NCBI GenBank assembly: GCA_013368325.1
Contig: JAACJK010000170.1
Location: 248,001 to 312,000, forward strand
Source: Ephemerocybe angulata
Taxonomy: Eukaryota; Basidiomycota; Agaricomycetes; Agaricales; Psathyrellaceae
Direction: 5' to 3'
DNA length: 64,000 bases
The notes under the pieces were generated by a model. It was not told the DNA's origin. It saw only the letters and a program-made list of their open reading frames with translations, and did not search any database. The stretch's first letter is position 1; each line of letters opens with the position of its first letter. Positions 52,336 through 63,856 of this stretch are shown here, piece after piece. Made by a program: the position numbers and the translations under genes.

Positions 52336-54512
52336 ATGTCATGGCGGCATAGAAGGACCCCCCAAGAAGATTGTTGGTATCGCCTTCAAGATCTGGACCA
52401 AGAGCTCCTCTCAATTTCAGGGTGGACAAAGCGGGAACGAGGACTTTCTAGCACAAAGCAAAGCATTGTACGAAACTCGGTGCGTTGGCTCCTTAACTGT
52501 CCCGGAAGTTGCGTCTCAAAAGTGCCCCTATCCTGTAGAACAAGTTTATAAAGAACTGCGATTGCTTTCAACTTGGCGGTTGGCAAGCCCATAGACATAC
52601 CAAGCGCGTACACTCCTGGATGGTCAAGCTGGTGCAGTACCCTGATCGAACCATAGCCGAGAACGACCCGGACCTCCTGGAAGGACCCCCTTTTGACGGC
52701 GACCAGCTCAAATACGATGACATCTACGAGCCCGAGGACGACAATGCACCACCGCAGTCTCCCGACGCTGCGTCTGGCATTGATGACAGTCTGGAAGGTC
52801 TATTTTGCAGTTCCGACAACGACGCGAGAGGTTCTCGTTCCCCGGGCCCGTGCGAAGCAGGGGGATCCGATGCAATGAAGGAGCCCTACCTCAAGTTGAC
52901 GCCTGGAATCAAGAGGAAGGTCCATTCGATTGTAGAGGCTGCGTGGGAGGGGGACGAACCAGACGAGATACCAAGTCCCAAACGCCTGAAGCGCCAAGTA
53001 CACAATCCCAGACCCAACTCAACTACCGATAGTATCCAGCAAGGTGCCTCGAAGAAGAGAGCGGAATCAGACTCAACCCGGCCTGTTACTTCGAGGCCTC
53101 TACCAGCGAAAAACGCCATTTTGAAACGGAGACTCGGGTCTGCGAGACGCAAGGGAAGCGCGAAAGTTGGCGAGACAGCTTCGGCATCGATACCCAGTCG
53201 TAGACGACTCGTTCTTCGTCCATCCGCTGGGACGGCAGAACAACGGGAGGAGGTCCGCAGCGTACTTGAAGAGCGGGACGACCTCGCAGCGCAAGTGGAG
53301 AAGGCCCGGGACGATTACAGATCCCTCGCAACCTCGCTTGCCCAGTTGCAGGAACAACTCGACGCGCAGGGTACGAGAGCGGATGGGAGTGCCCGTCACA
53401 TAGCTCAGCTCAAGGTTGACCTCAAAGCTTCCCTGAACACGGTGCTGAAGGAAGTCGACGGGCGCATGCAGAGGCACAGAGACGAATTGGAGGATGACGC
53501 GAAGGTGGTTAGAGCGGACTACGCAGGCGTCGTTAAGCGGCAGGAGGCACACGAAAGCTACACGAAAAAGCACCTTGCGTATCTGCACGCTCTCAGCCGG
53601 GACCGCAAAGGCGAATCGAGCCGGATGCTGGAACGAGTGGAAGCGATGGAGGGGGAGATGGATCGGACTGGGAAGATGGTGAAAGCGCAGGGCCTGACGG
53701 GGCAGGTGGAGAGAGACGAGCAGGCAGTGCGTCTGGCAGACCTTCGGAGGGAGTACAACGTTCGTTTTTCAGGAGTGCAAGACCAGTTTTCCGCGGAAAG
53801 TTTGGACATGGCGAAGCGGGTGGGGGTAGTCGAAGGAGACGTTTCTCGGTTAAGGCGGATACTGGAGGATGACGTCCTGCCCTCGCTATCCCAGGTGAGG
53901 AAGGACACGGACAGGGCCGTCGAACATCGCGAGAGGCTCGAACGCGACGCATCCAAATACCGAGCCCAATTCGAAAGTGCCGAGAAGGAAAGAGAGGAGG
54001 CTATGGGAAAGATTGTGGAGAGGGTATCGGTCACTGAGAGAGACTTGGCTCATCTCGAGTCACAGCCTGATCGGGTCTCGGACCTCGAACGCCCATCTCT
54101 GCTCGAACGATTGCCTTTCCTGAAGGACCTGGACGACATGACGAAGGCGGTTGTGGCTGAAGGCGAAGCTATGAGGGTGCAGTTCCGCGCATACGAGGAG
54201 AAATCGCGGCGTGAATACGACGCTCTAGTGGGAAAGCTAACTGAAATGACGAATGCGCAAAATGCTCTATCGAGAAATGCAGAACGTATCCTCACACTTT
54301 TCCTCTCCCATTCCGCGACATTTCGACACCCCTTCTCCGCTGAGGACCTGTCTTCGGATGACGAATTAAATGGTGCAGCCTCTGGCGCTCCGCCACGCCC
54401 CCCGAGATTAGCTCGACAGAAGAACCGTCATTCCTCTCGTGGCGCCGCGCCTTCTTCAAATCTTCACCGCCCTCCTTCCGAGATCCAGTTATCCTCTGCT
54501 AGCCTGGATTAA
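52336..54512 (+). CDS. Long coiled-coil protein, copy B
   Basis: Two exons, 52336-52479 and 52539-54512 (59-bp intron, donor GTGCGT); 705 residues. Same plan as copy A: N-terminal module (PQEDCWYRLQDLDQELLSI, GWTKRERG, LGGWQAHRHTKRVHSWMVKL, IAENDPDLLEGPPFD), a basic disordered middle, a coiled coil from about 275 to 620 (LEERDDLAAQVEKARDDYRSL; RGRIDRT-like EGEMDRTGKMVKAQGL also present in A), and the same tail, EIQLSSASLD. Loss of about 120 residues relative to A is mainly in the middle. The paralogy plus the neighbouring F-box copies indicates a two-gene segmental duplication. Confidence 0.72.
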
Positions 54513-54944
54513 TCTACATATGCCTGCTACCGTAGGTAGTGGGTCTTAGGGGGTCCTATTTGAAAATTTGGCGTGGATCTGGGGAAATCTTGTGCATCAG
54601 ATTCCGGTCTTCAGATTAGTCACCGAATGTGGCCCGCGAGTCACCCTTCACTGAACTCTGACTCGTCGTCCGTCAGATTTAGTCTTGAGAGAGGGTATGC
54701 ATAGCCATGCTGTGCTGAAGGTACATACCCTAGGTGTTGAGGCAGTGTTGAGGTCCGTATGCGCAGGTAAGTATGTGAGGCAAAGTGTTGAGGTCCATAC
54801 GTTGCGCAGGTAAGTATGTGAGGCAAGGTGCACAGCCTGTGCACAGACTCCGAAGCCAGGGCATATAAAGCCAGAGAATATGTGACCGAATTGTCACACA
54901 CCCCAGATCGCCTTGTCACGGCCCTCCTTATTCTCTTCTCCACC
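54513..54944 (+). promoter_or_regulatory. Upstream region with 40-bp direct repeat and TATA box
   Basis: Two copies of a ~40-bp unit (AGTGTTGAGGTCC...GCGCAGGTAAGTATGTGAGG) lie at 54744-54783 and 54784-54826. GCATATAAAG at about 54860-54869 is a TATA box some 80 bp before the ATG at 54945. The repeats contain a splice-donor-like GGTAAGTAT. Confidence 0.6.
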
Positions 54945-56224
54945 ATGCCCGTCCTTGCCAATGGCTTACCAGCCCTCGCTGACGACGAGGCTGCATGTGA
55001 ATCCTTGGCTCCAGTTTTGCCTTGCGCTCTCGACGGCTCCTCGACACCACACTCCCAAATAGATACAGGTACGTCCATTACAGGTTTCTTCATATACACT
55101 TTGACCTCACCACTTATTTCATAACTTTTGCTTTGTTTACAGGTCTATCTGCTTCTCATCCGTTTCCCATACCGGCTTCTGTCACATCATCCAGCCGCCC
55201 TCCCCGTGCGTTTTTCGATCTACAGGCGGCCTTCGTACCTTCCGCACAGTTCCCCTATGTACCCCCTGTTTTCAGTAACACGGTCTCTGAAATACAACAT
55301 CTACTGCACCATCACAACATCAAATTCTCGCTCGTTCTGTCGTTAGAGTCATGTCGCGACCTTCTCATCCGTCACTTGATGTCTGGTGCCTGTGCTGCAC
55401 ATCCGAACGCACCGCCTGCATGCCAACAGTTTTGCGGGTCCCATCGATCTCCATTGGAGATTTCTTTGGACGCTTTTGGCCTGTGCACCAATAGCAAGAT
55501 GCACATAGATCACCTCGAACGCGTCGTCCATGCCCTGGACTTCACAGAAGCCCCGGCCCCTTCAACGCGACCCGTCAGCCTGAGGCGGCAAACTGCTTCT
55601 CGAGTATTGAAGCAGTATCTAGACTACTTGTCGAACAGGCCATCGAACGTCCCTCAGGATCCGGACGCAATCTTAAGCAGTCTTGACCGGGAATCGTTCA
55701 AGAAAAGGGACCTGCGAGAAGTCGCCTCATTGCACGGCATTCACTTCGTGTATCAGACCACCACTGACAACCTCCGTGACCAGATAGCCAAGCACATCTG
55801 TCATGGAGAGTGTGTGCTGGGCGAAGGAAACGCAGGCTGTGAATATGTCGTTGCAATGTATCGTTCTGGGCCGGTAGCTCCGTGTCAGGACGACATTCGT
55901 GTGGGCATCTTCGCTGCAGTTGCTCAAGCTTCTAGCGTCCATCCAATTCGTCGTGTCCTCGGGGCCAACGAAATTCCTTACAAGTCGTCAGACACACTCC
56001 GGGAGTTACGGAAGGAACTAACCAAGAGCACCGCCAAACTCAGGGAAGCCAACCGAGCCCGTGGGGGCCGGTCAGTCCGTACATCCACTCAAATATTGCA
56101 ACAAGCATCGAGCGCGAAGGAGCGGTGGCCTGAACTCATCCCAGAACAGACCAAAGATCAACTTGTCTCCCATTTTCGACAAGTCACATCTACCGCTGCT
56201 CTCCAGACTTTTACATGTGTGTAA
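54945..56224 (+). CDS. Stand-alone N-terminal module of a Helitron protein
   Basis: Exons 54945-55068 and 55143-56224; 401 residues. The body has the same Cys-rich SAP-like modules as the N-termini of H1 and H2: ...LSLESCRDLLIRHLMSGACAAH and FKKRDLREVASLHGIHFVYQT...IAKHICHGEC. It ends at LQTFTCV, the position where H1 and H2 go on to the CxxC of the DUF6570-type region. The HUH domain and helicase are missing. Either a truncated Helitron relic or a separated gene; the intact frame, intron and TATA box argue that it may be expressed. A GATTA array directly follows the stop. The function of these modules is not known to me; DNA binding is a guess from the SAP-like pattern. Confidence 0.6.
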
Positions 56225-56446
56225 GGGGGGATTAGATTAGATTAGACTATTTGTTACTATTTGTCATATGTCCGTATTCGCGCGAGGTCGCCATCAAGGG
56301 ACCTCACGCTCATACCACTACCAGTACAGGAATCCATAACCGGTTCTTGTGCATTGTGGAGCGAGCCGTCTAAGAAACCAGCTGAGTCGTAACAAGCAGT
56401 AAGCTTGTTACAGTTTTTGCACAATCCGGAACCCCGACTCTTTTCC

Positions 56447-56478
<32 letters not shown>

Positions 56479-56583
56479 TTCTCAGCAACGGAAACCAACC
56501 AACGCGTAACTGCGTTTTCACTCGACCACCACGACACGCCGACCACCCGACAGAACCGTTAGAGATTCTATCGCGTGGTAAGG
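56225..56583. other. Region before gypsy gag: GATTA array, CT microsatellite
   Basis: GATTAGATTAGATTAG at 56231-56246 and a CT/CTGT microsatellite at about 56447-56478. The 5' LTR and primer-binding site of the gypsy element should lie here, but the 3' LTR is beyond the window, so the borders cannot be fixed by comparison. Confidence 0.5.
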
Positions 56584-59500
56584 ATGTCAACAGCGGGACG
56601 AGGACTAGACACGTCGACGGACGGATTGCCGACACAGGCGCCTACACCGACGGAACTGGAATGGCAAACGAGGCTGTTCCGGCTACGAAGGGAAGAGAAG
56701 GCGAGGAGGAAACGGGGCGAGCGGGTAGAGCAGGGAGAAGACGGGCAGGATATCCCGATTCGTCCAGAAGATAGTAGGTCTTCGGCCGGATCGAACAATA
56801 GTGGTATGTCTTCACTCGGGAGTACTACGTCGTCAATGCGACACAATATTGCCCGGAAGACGGTAGAAGATATGGTGGCAGCTGGAGTCGTAGCCGACAC
56901 GGAGGAAGCAAGGGGACGGGCACTAGAGGTCCACTTGCAGAATCTTCGCGACGCTCGGGATGATCGGCAACGCAGGAAGGAGCTCTTGCGGCAGCAGCAA
57001 GAGCAAGAACTCCAGCAACAACAACACCAACAACAACAGGAACAACTGCGACGCACTCGGTGGCAGCAACGGCAACAGCAGCAGGAGCAGCAACTGCAAC
57101 GGCAGCAGCAGCAGGAGCAGCAAATGCAACAGCAGCGACAGCAACAGCTACTCCAGCAGCAGCAGCAGCAACAACTGCAGCAGCAACGGCAGCAGCAGCT
57201 ACTCCAGCAGCAGCAGCAACAACAGCAACTACAGCAGCAACAGCAACTGCGAGTGCAAGAGCAACAGCGACAGCAATGGCTGGCGCAGCAGGGAGCGGTT
57301 GGAGGAGGATTCATCCTCCCTCCGCCACCTATTCAGCAGGCCCCAGGGGGATACCAGCCGGTCTACCAGTATCATCCTGGACCAAACGCGCCTCCACGGC
57401 CACCGCCTCCAACCGACTGGGAGCTATGGCGATCGGAGAGGGGACAGGGGCAGCAAGACCAAAACCGTCCTCCCCTTCAGCGCGGAAAAGGGAGCCCAGG
57501 GTATAGCACACCCACCCCGGGGGCACGGTCAATTATGCCGGGACCGAGACCAGTGACGTCTCATGCGATCCCCCAACAGCGACCGGAGGATCAGCGGCCA
57601 GACGAGGACGGCGGACTGGAGTACGTAGACCCCAACGGGTTGGGCCCGTTACCGTCGATATCTCAGCGAGGTATCGCGGTTCCTAAGGTCGTCATAGACG
57701 AACGGTTCCAACCACCGACTCCGCAGTGGATGAAGGACGACCAGGCGAAGATGGACGAACCGCCGTACTTCGGGAGAGCGCCCACGCATCCCAACGAGAC
57801 GGTGAAGCTGGAACCGCGCTCCATGGGGGTACCAAGCGGGAACTCGAATGAACTCCCGCCGGGTAACCCTCCTCAGCAACCGCAGGCACCACCGCTTCAG
57901 GATAGGCCACCCAACCAGGGTCCCGCTGCTCCGCAAGCGCCCCCAATAAACCCACCTGAGCAAGTGCTGGCGTATACTGGAGGGATAATGCTGGACTTCA
58001 AGGATCGTGTAGCCCTCCAGAAGTACAGGGCAGCCACACTAGCGGCCGGCGAACCGTGCAGGATCGACGACCAGTTAGTGAGGTTCGACGAGGGAAACCG
58101 TCCCTATTCAATAATGGGGCGTACATCGGGAACACCGCCGCCTCCGTCACCGTCATCGTCGTCCAGTGGGTCAGGCCAAACCGACGGATCGAAAGACCGT
58201 AGGCATGGGGACCACGGCGGGGATGATAGGGTACCGAAGGGACCGACGCGATACAAAACGCCAGCCCCAACAGGACGAATATCCGTCGCAAGGGAGATGG
58301 TGGATGGCGTGGAGGGTTGTCCTCGGCACGAGCACGCCAAGTATCTGGACGAACGACACGCCCAGATCCTCGGTATGATCGAGCGGGAGTTGGCGCGACC
58401 AGCGACGGGGGTGGTGGGACCGGATGGTAAGATTCGGATGCCCAAGACCTCCTTACCAACCACCTACGACGGGAAGCCGTCAGCCACCGAGTTCAACCGA
58501 TGGCTGATGAGCCTACTTCAGCACTATGTCAATGGGTGGATGAATGGGGCGGAACACGATCGGCTCCGTATCACTGAGTTGGAGAAGTCGCTGGAGGGAA
58601 AAGCGCTGAGCTGGTTTACGAGCACCGTAACCCAGGATCTCATCGAAGGACGAAGCACCTGGATCTTCGAGGATGTTGTGATCGAGATATACGATCACTT
58701 CGTCCATGCTCGACGAACGCTGGCACCCGAGTCGGAATACTGGGCGGTAGAATACGACCAGGATGAGGGTGCTGAGCAATTCTACCTCGACCTGAAGCAT
58801 AAGGCCGACGAGATGATGGACCTGCCAACGCGGACGGACTTCGCTAAGAGGTTCTACGATGGCTTGCCCATCCTTCTCCGACAAGAGATCACGAAGATAG
58901 GAGCCGATCCGTATCACGAATCGGCTCGTCAACTCCTCAAGTACTGCGTCCACATAGAAACCGCCAACAGGACACTTCACGACTCTGAAGTGCGCCGGGG
59001 CGTTGGGGCGCAGCTGGCCTACTCGGGAAGCGGGCGATTCAACTGGATCACGCCCAAGGAGGGCAGGAACTTCTTCACAAAGTACCACAAGGAACGCCCT
59101 TCCAGGGAGAGGAACGAACGAGTTAGGGTGCGAGCGCATTTTGCGGACGCCCGAAAGGAAGAGGAATGATTCCGGTCTCGGACGCCCGAACCACGAAGCG
59201 ACAACAACCATCGACCAGACACCAACAGGAGTCCTCGACCCACAGGGCCGAGTGCGTCGTCGGGGCCACCACGACCGTCGTGGCAGCCTCGACCGACGCC
59301 AGCTTCGGGGGCCAAGTCCGCTAACAAGTGCTTCTCATGCGGAAAGGAAGGCCACTTCTCTCGAGACTGCCCAACCCGTGGACCTAGTGACCGACGGAAC
59401 GTGCGTCCATCGGTCAAGTTCCAGGCGGTACGCGAGGAGGGGAAACACGGCGATGGCGAGGATGAACCTCGGGAGTCCCATGACGAGACGACCGAGGGAC

Positions 59501-59634
59501 AGTCTGGGGATGAAGGCGAATGGGACCATTGGGAACCAACAGACAACGAGGAGGCGGAGCCATATGGCGACGCCTACGAATACTACGACCAGGACTGGGA
59601 AGGAGATGGGGAACAGCTCGGGGCCGCTTCATGA
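56584..59634 (+). pseudogene. Gypsy gag with poly-Q region and CCHC knuckle
   Basis: About 1016 codons with one internal TGA at 59167-59169. Residues about 130-245 are dominated by Gln (CAG/CAA runs). A Pro-rich linker follows. The capsid-type retrotransposon gag domain lies near 620-800 (PTTYDGKPSATEFNRWLMSL, EGKALSWFTSTV, FYDGLPILLRQEI). After the TGA the same frame continues to a canonical zinc knuckle, CFSCGKEGHFSRDC, near residue 920, and an acidic tail, so the stop separates capsid from nucleocapsid. The start is the first ATG, at 56584. The frame ends at TGA 59632-59634. Confidence 0.82.
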
Positions 59635-59638
59635 GTAC

Positions 59639-62600
59639 ATGGGTGCCGTGCGAGCCCGAGATGACGACGAAACCATAGAACGACCGACACGGACGCCGTC
59701 GGAGAAACAGAGCATGGTGCAGTGGATCACCATTAACGGGATCCGCGCACTCACACTCTTCGACTCGGGATGTACGCTGGACACGATCAGTCCCCAGTTC
59801 GCGTCGGCTGCTGACATCCAGGTCAAGAACCTGGTGAAGATGGTGCCCCTGCAGCTAGGCGTAGTGTCGAGCCGCTCTGTCATCCACAAGGGTGCCAGAG
59901 TAGGTTTCTCCTTCCAGGGCATAACGGCGAAGGATGAATATTTCGACATCCTTCCCGTCGCCAAATACGACGTCGTCATCGGAATTCCGATGATGAAGAA
60001 GTTGGGCATATGCCTCGACTTCGACAAGATGGTACTACGATACCGCGGAGGAAGCGTAAGGCCGCTCGACGAGAAGGAGGAAAGCTCTGTGTCGGCCCGA
60101 CGAGCTGGAATGCGTAACGCGTTCCACCAGAAGGTTGAATGACGGGAGCGCCGGGCTCGCGCTGAGGGGGAGCGACGCCCGGCACGAAAGCGAATTCCAC
60201 CCGACAAGCCGAAGGACGGGGTTCGCGCTGAGGGGGAGCGAGGAGCTCCCAAGAAACCAGAGGACCGGAAACGGTCTGAGGGGGAGCGCGAAAGGATTGA
60301 CGCCTTCGAGGACTTAAAGAAGAATGACCCCAACAAGTGGCGTACATCGCGGAAGGCGACGGTTGAGGACGTCACCGAGGAGGAAGAGGAGCCGGCACTA
60401 TCACAACAGGTCGAGGAGATCGTGCAGGAGTTCACGCGAGCGAGATTCCCGGACGAATCTCAACGGGAACGACTTAAATCCAAGGTCGTTCCTGGAGCGG
60501 ATGATCTCGAGTTCGCGACAGAGTTCAATCGCATGATTGAGGAGTTCTCCAAGACCGTCGAGGTCGACGTCGACAGGGAACTCACCGAGGAAGACGTACC
60601 TTGACTCAAGGAGCAATGGGCCGTGATGCTTAAGGACCGATGGGGGGGACGAGGGTTGAAGTTGCCGCCTTTGCGCGCAATCAACCACCGTATTCCTCTG
60701 GTCGACGAGAAGAAGAATCACTACTACCACCTTCCGCGCTGCCCGGACTCGCTCAAGCCGCTACTCTCGGAAAAGGTTGGGAAGTACACGGAAGCGGGAT
60801 TGTGGGAGCCGGCGCAGACGAGCCAAGCCGCACCTATGCTATGTCTCCACAAAAAGGCCGCCACGCCTGGACTACGCACGGTGATTGACTGCAGAAAACG
60901 GAACGAGAACACGATCAAGGACGTGACGCCGTTCCCCGACCAGGACCAGATCCGACTCGACATCGCGCGAGCCAAGTACAGATCGAAGATCGACTTGTCG
61001 GACGCGTACGAGCAGGTGAGGGTGGAACCGGAAGACGTGTGGAAGACTTCATTTGCGACTATCTATGGGACATTCACGAGTAAAGTAATGCAGCAGGGTG
61101 ATTGTAATGCACCAGCTACATTCCAACGTGTAATGAACATGATATTTCGAGAATATATTGGAGTATTCTTGCATGTATATCTCGACGACCTCTTCGTGTA
61201 CAGCAACTCTGTGGAAGAACATGAGAAGCACCTCAAGCTCATTTTCGACAAGCTGAAATCTGAGGACTTCTTTCTGAAAGAGTCTAAAGTGGAGCTCTAC
61301 GCCAAGAAGGTCGACTGCCTAGGTCATCTTATAGATGAAAGGGGCCTGCATGCCGACGCCGACAAAATGGCCAGGATCCGAGAATGGAGAACGCCGAGGT
61401 CGTACCACGACATCCAAAGATTCTTGGGTCTCGTTCAGTACTTGGCGCCATTCCTACCAAAGGTCGCAGCATACACCGAACCCTTATCATCAATGACGAC
61501 GAATGGCCAGGCGTTCGATTGGAGACCCATCCACGACGTGTGCTTTCAACGAATTAAAGACATCTGTTGCAAGACACCGATCCTGAAGCCCATCACTCCA
61601 TCCATGGAGGAACCCATCTGGGTCATCTGCGATGCTTCAGTCAGCGGCGTCGGGGCGATGTATGGCCAAGGACCGACTTGGCGAACATGTCGTCCTGCCG
61701 GCTTCATGTCTAGAAAGTTTACAGATGCCCAAAGGAACTACCGCGTGTTCGAGCAGGAAACACTAGCGATCCTCGAGGCGCTTCTCAAGTGGGAAGACAA
61801 GCTAGTGGGCTACCGTATCCACGTCGTCACGGACCACAAGGCACTGGAGTTCTTCAAGACACAACGAAAACTTTCACCTCGCCAGACTCGATGGATGGAG
61901 TACATGGCTCGTTTCGATTTCGACATCTGCTACGTGAAGGGCATCCTGAACAAGGTGGCCGACGCGCTGTCGCGGTACTACGAGAACGACAACTGGGGAG
62001 ATGTACACGACATCTCCGAGTACGTCAACGCCGATCGTCGACTGGATCCTGACCATGAGGACCTTCCGCCAGAGCGCTGCGAGGAATTGCAGAACGATAT
62101 GGTTCAGCTCCTCGCCATGCGCACCGACATACCAGTCCGACGGTCGCAACGGCTGGAGCGACGAATCATGGAGAAGCGCGAGCTGAGGGACATCGCGGCA
62201 GAGGAGATGAAGGTCGCGACGTGCCCGATACCGGAGGTACCGAAGCGCACCGTAGGGCAAGGACCTACCGTCGCGGCGGTTTCACAAACATCCCGGCGAC
62301 TCGTCCGCACCTTGGACGAGTCGAAGGGATTCCAAGAAGCTCTCAAGACGGCGTACGCCACAGACTCGCTGTTCTCGCGCGTCCTCAAGGACGAAGGGAA
62401 GCACAAGGCGTTCATGGTCGGCGATGGACTCGTATGGTCCAAGAATCAGGCGGGTGAAAGAGTGACGTGCGTTCCCGAAGGGAAATTCGAAGGAAGGACG
62501 TTGCGGGGCATTATAGTCGAACAGGCACACGAGATAGTTGGCCACTTCGGTCCACAAAAGACCACTGACTATATTCGTCGGTGGTACTGGTGGCCGGGCA

Positions 62601-63856
62601 TATATACAATGGTGGAACGGTTCTGCAAATCGTGCGCCGTGTGCGCGACAAGCAAACCGTCCAACCAGCGCCCCGCAGGACTGCTGCATCCACTACCGAC
62701 ACCCCGATATCCATGGGAGTCGATTGGGATGGACTTCGTCGGCCCGTTCCCTGAGGTAGCAGGGAAGAACTACCTCTGGGTCGTGATCTGCCGCCTCACA
62801 TCTATGGTCCACCTCATCCCGATCAGGACAACGACGACAGCGACAGAACTTTCGGACGTATTCATCCGAGAGATCGTCAGGCTACACGGACTCCCGAAGT
62901 CGATCGTATCCGATTGAGATTCGAAATTCACGTCGAGATGGTGGAAGGAGGTGCATAGGATATTGGGTGCCAAGCTCCTAATGTCCACATCCTTCCACCC
63001 TCAAACCGACGGAGTAACGGAACGGGCCAACAGGAGCATTGGTCAAATACTCCGTGGCACGATCAAGCCCGACCAGACGGACTGGGTGAACAAGTGCCCG
63101 ATGGTCGAGTTTGCGATAAACTCGAGCATCAGCGGAACGACGGGCTTCGCACCATTCGAACTCAATCTCGGATATATGCCTCAAATGCTGAAGGCGTTTC
63201 CCGGCAGCCAGGAGGATTTCCCGCCAGGTGTCGCCGCATTCGCAAACCGAGCACTCCACTACTTGGCGGACGCGCACGACACCATCATAGCGTCGCGAGT
63301 ATTCCAAACGCACGAAGCCGACAAGTTCCGCCGACAGGACCCCAAGATCGCTGTTGGCGACCTGGTGTACCTATCAACCAAGAACCTCAACACTCCGAAG
63401 GGGAGGGCCAACAAACTCGTGCCAAAGTTTGTCGGTCCATACAAGGTCACACTCGCAGACCCCGAGAAGTCGGTCTACGAGTTGGACCTGCCCCAGTCAC
63501 TCCGCGACCGTTGCATCCACAACCGATTCCACGTGAATCTCCTTCGACCGCACTTTCCATCCGATACGACCAACTTCCCGAACCGCAAAGAACCAGACGC
63601 TTACGACTTCGGGGCACCCGACGACGTCGAGTGGCACGTCGAAGAAATCCTGGACCACGCATGGGTAAAAGGAACGAATAAGTTCCGTTTCCTCGTAAAA
63701 TGGTCCATTGGAGAACCTAGCTGGGAGCCGCAGAGCGAGTGTAATAAGCTCGCGGCCATGGATAGGTACCTCGAGCTCATGGGCGTCACACGGATCACGG
63801 AGTTGAAGCGGAAGACGGATCCGGTCGGGTCAGTGATCCCATCAACCTCCAAATGA
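59639..63856 (+). pseudogene. Gypsy pol: PR-RT-RNase H-IN-chromodomain, with TGA stops
   Basis: Frame +1 relative to gag; its first ATG lies four bases after the gag stop. Protease with LFDSGCTLD at about 59758; reverse transcriptase from about 60650 with SKIDLSDAYEQVRV, GDCNAPATFQRVMN and catalytic YLDDLF; RNase H with ICDASVSGVGAMY and the TDHKAL block; integrase with an HHCC finger (HEIVGHFG...CKSCAVCATSK), first Asp in GMDFVGPF, second in SIVSD and the Glu in TDGVTERANRS; chromodomain near the end (VEEILDHAW...FLVKWSIGEPSWEP). TGA stops at 60140-60142, 60602-60604 and 62915-62917 interrupt it; between them the frame is clean. The last stop falls at the Arg of the conserved SDRD integrase motif. 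Confidence 0.85.

Noticed and set aside
56568..57314. Cys-rich minus-strand frame opposite the gypsy gag
   Set aside because: It is the antisense of CAG/CAA runs (Gln to Cys/Leu), with no independent support.
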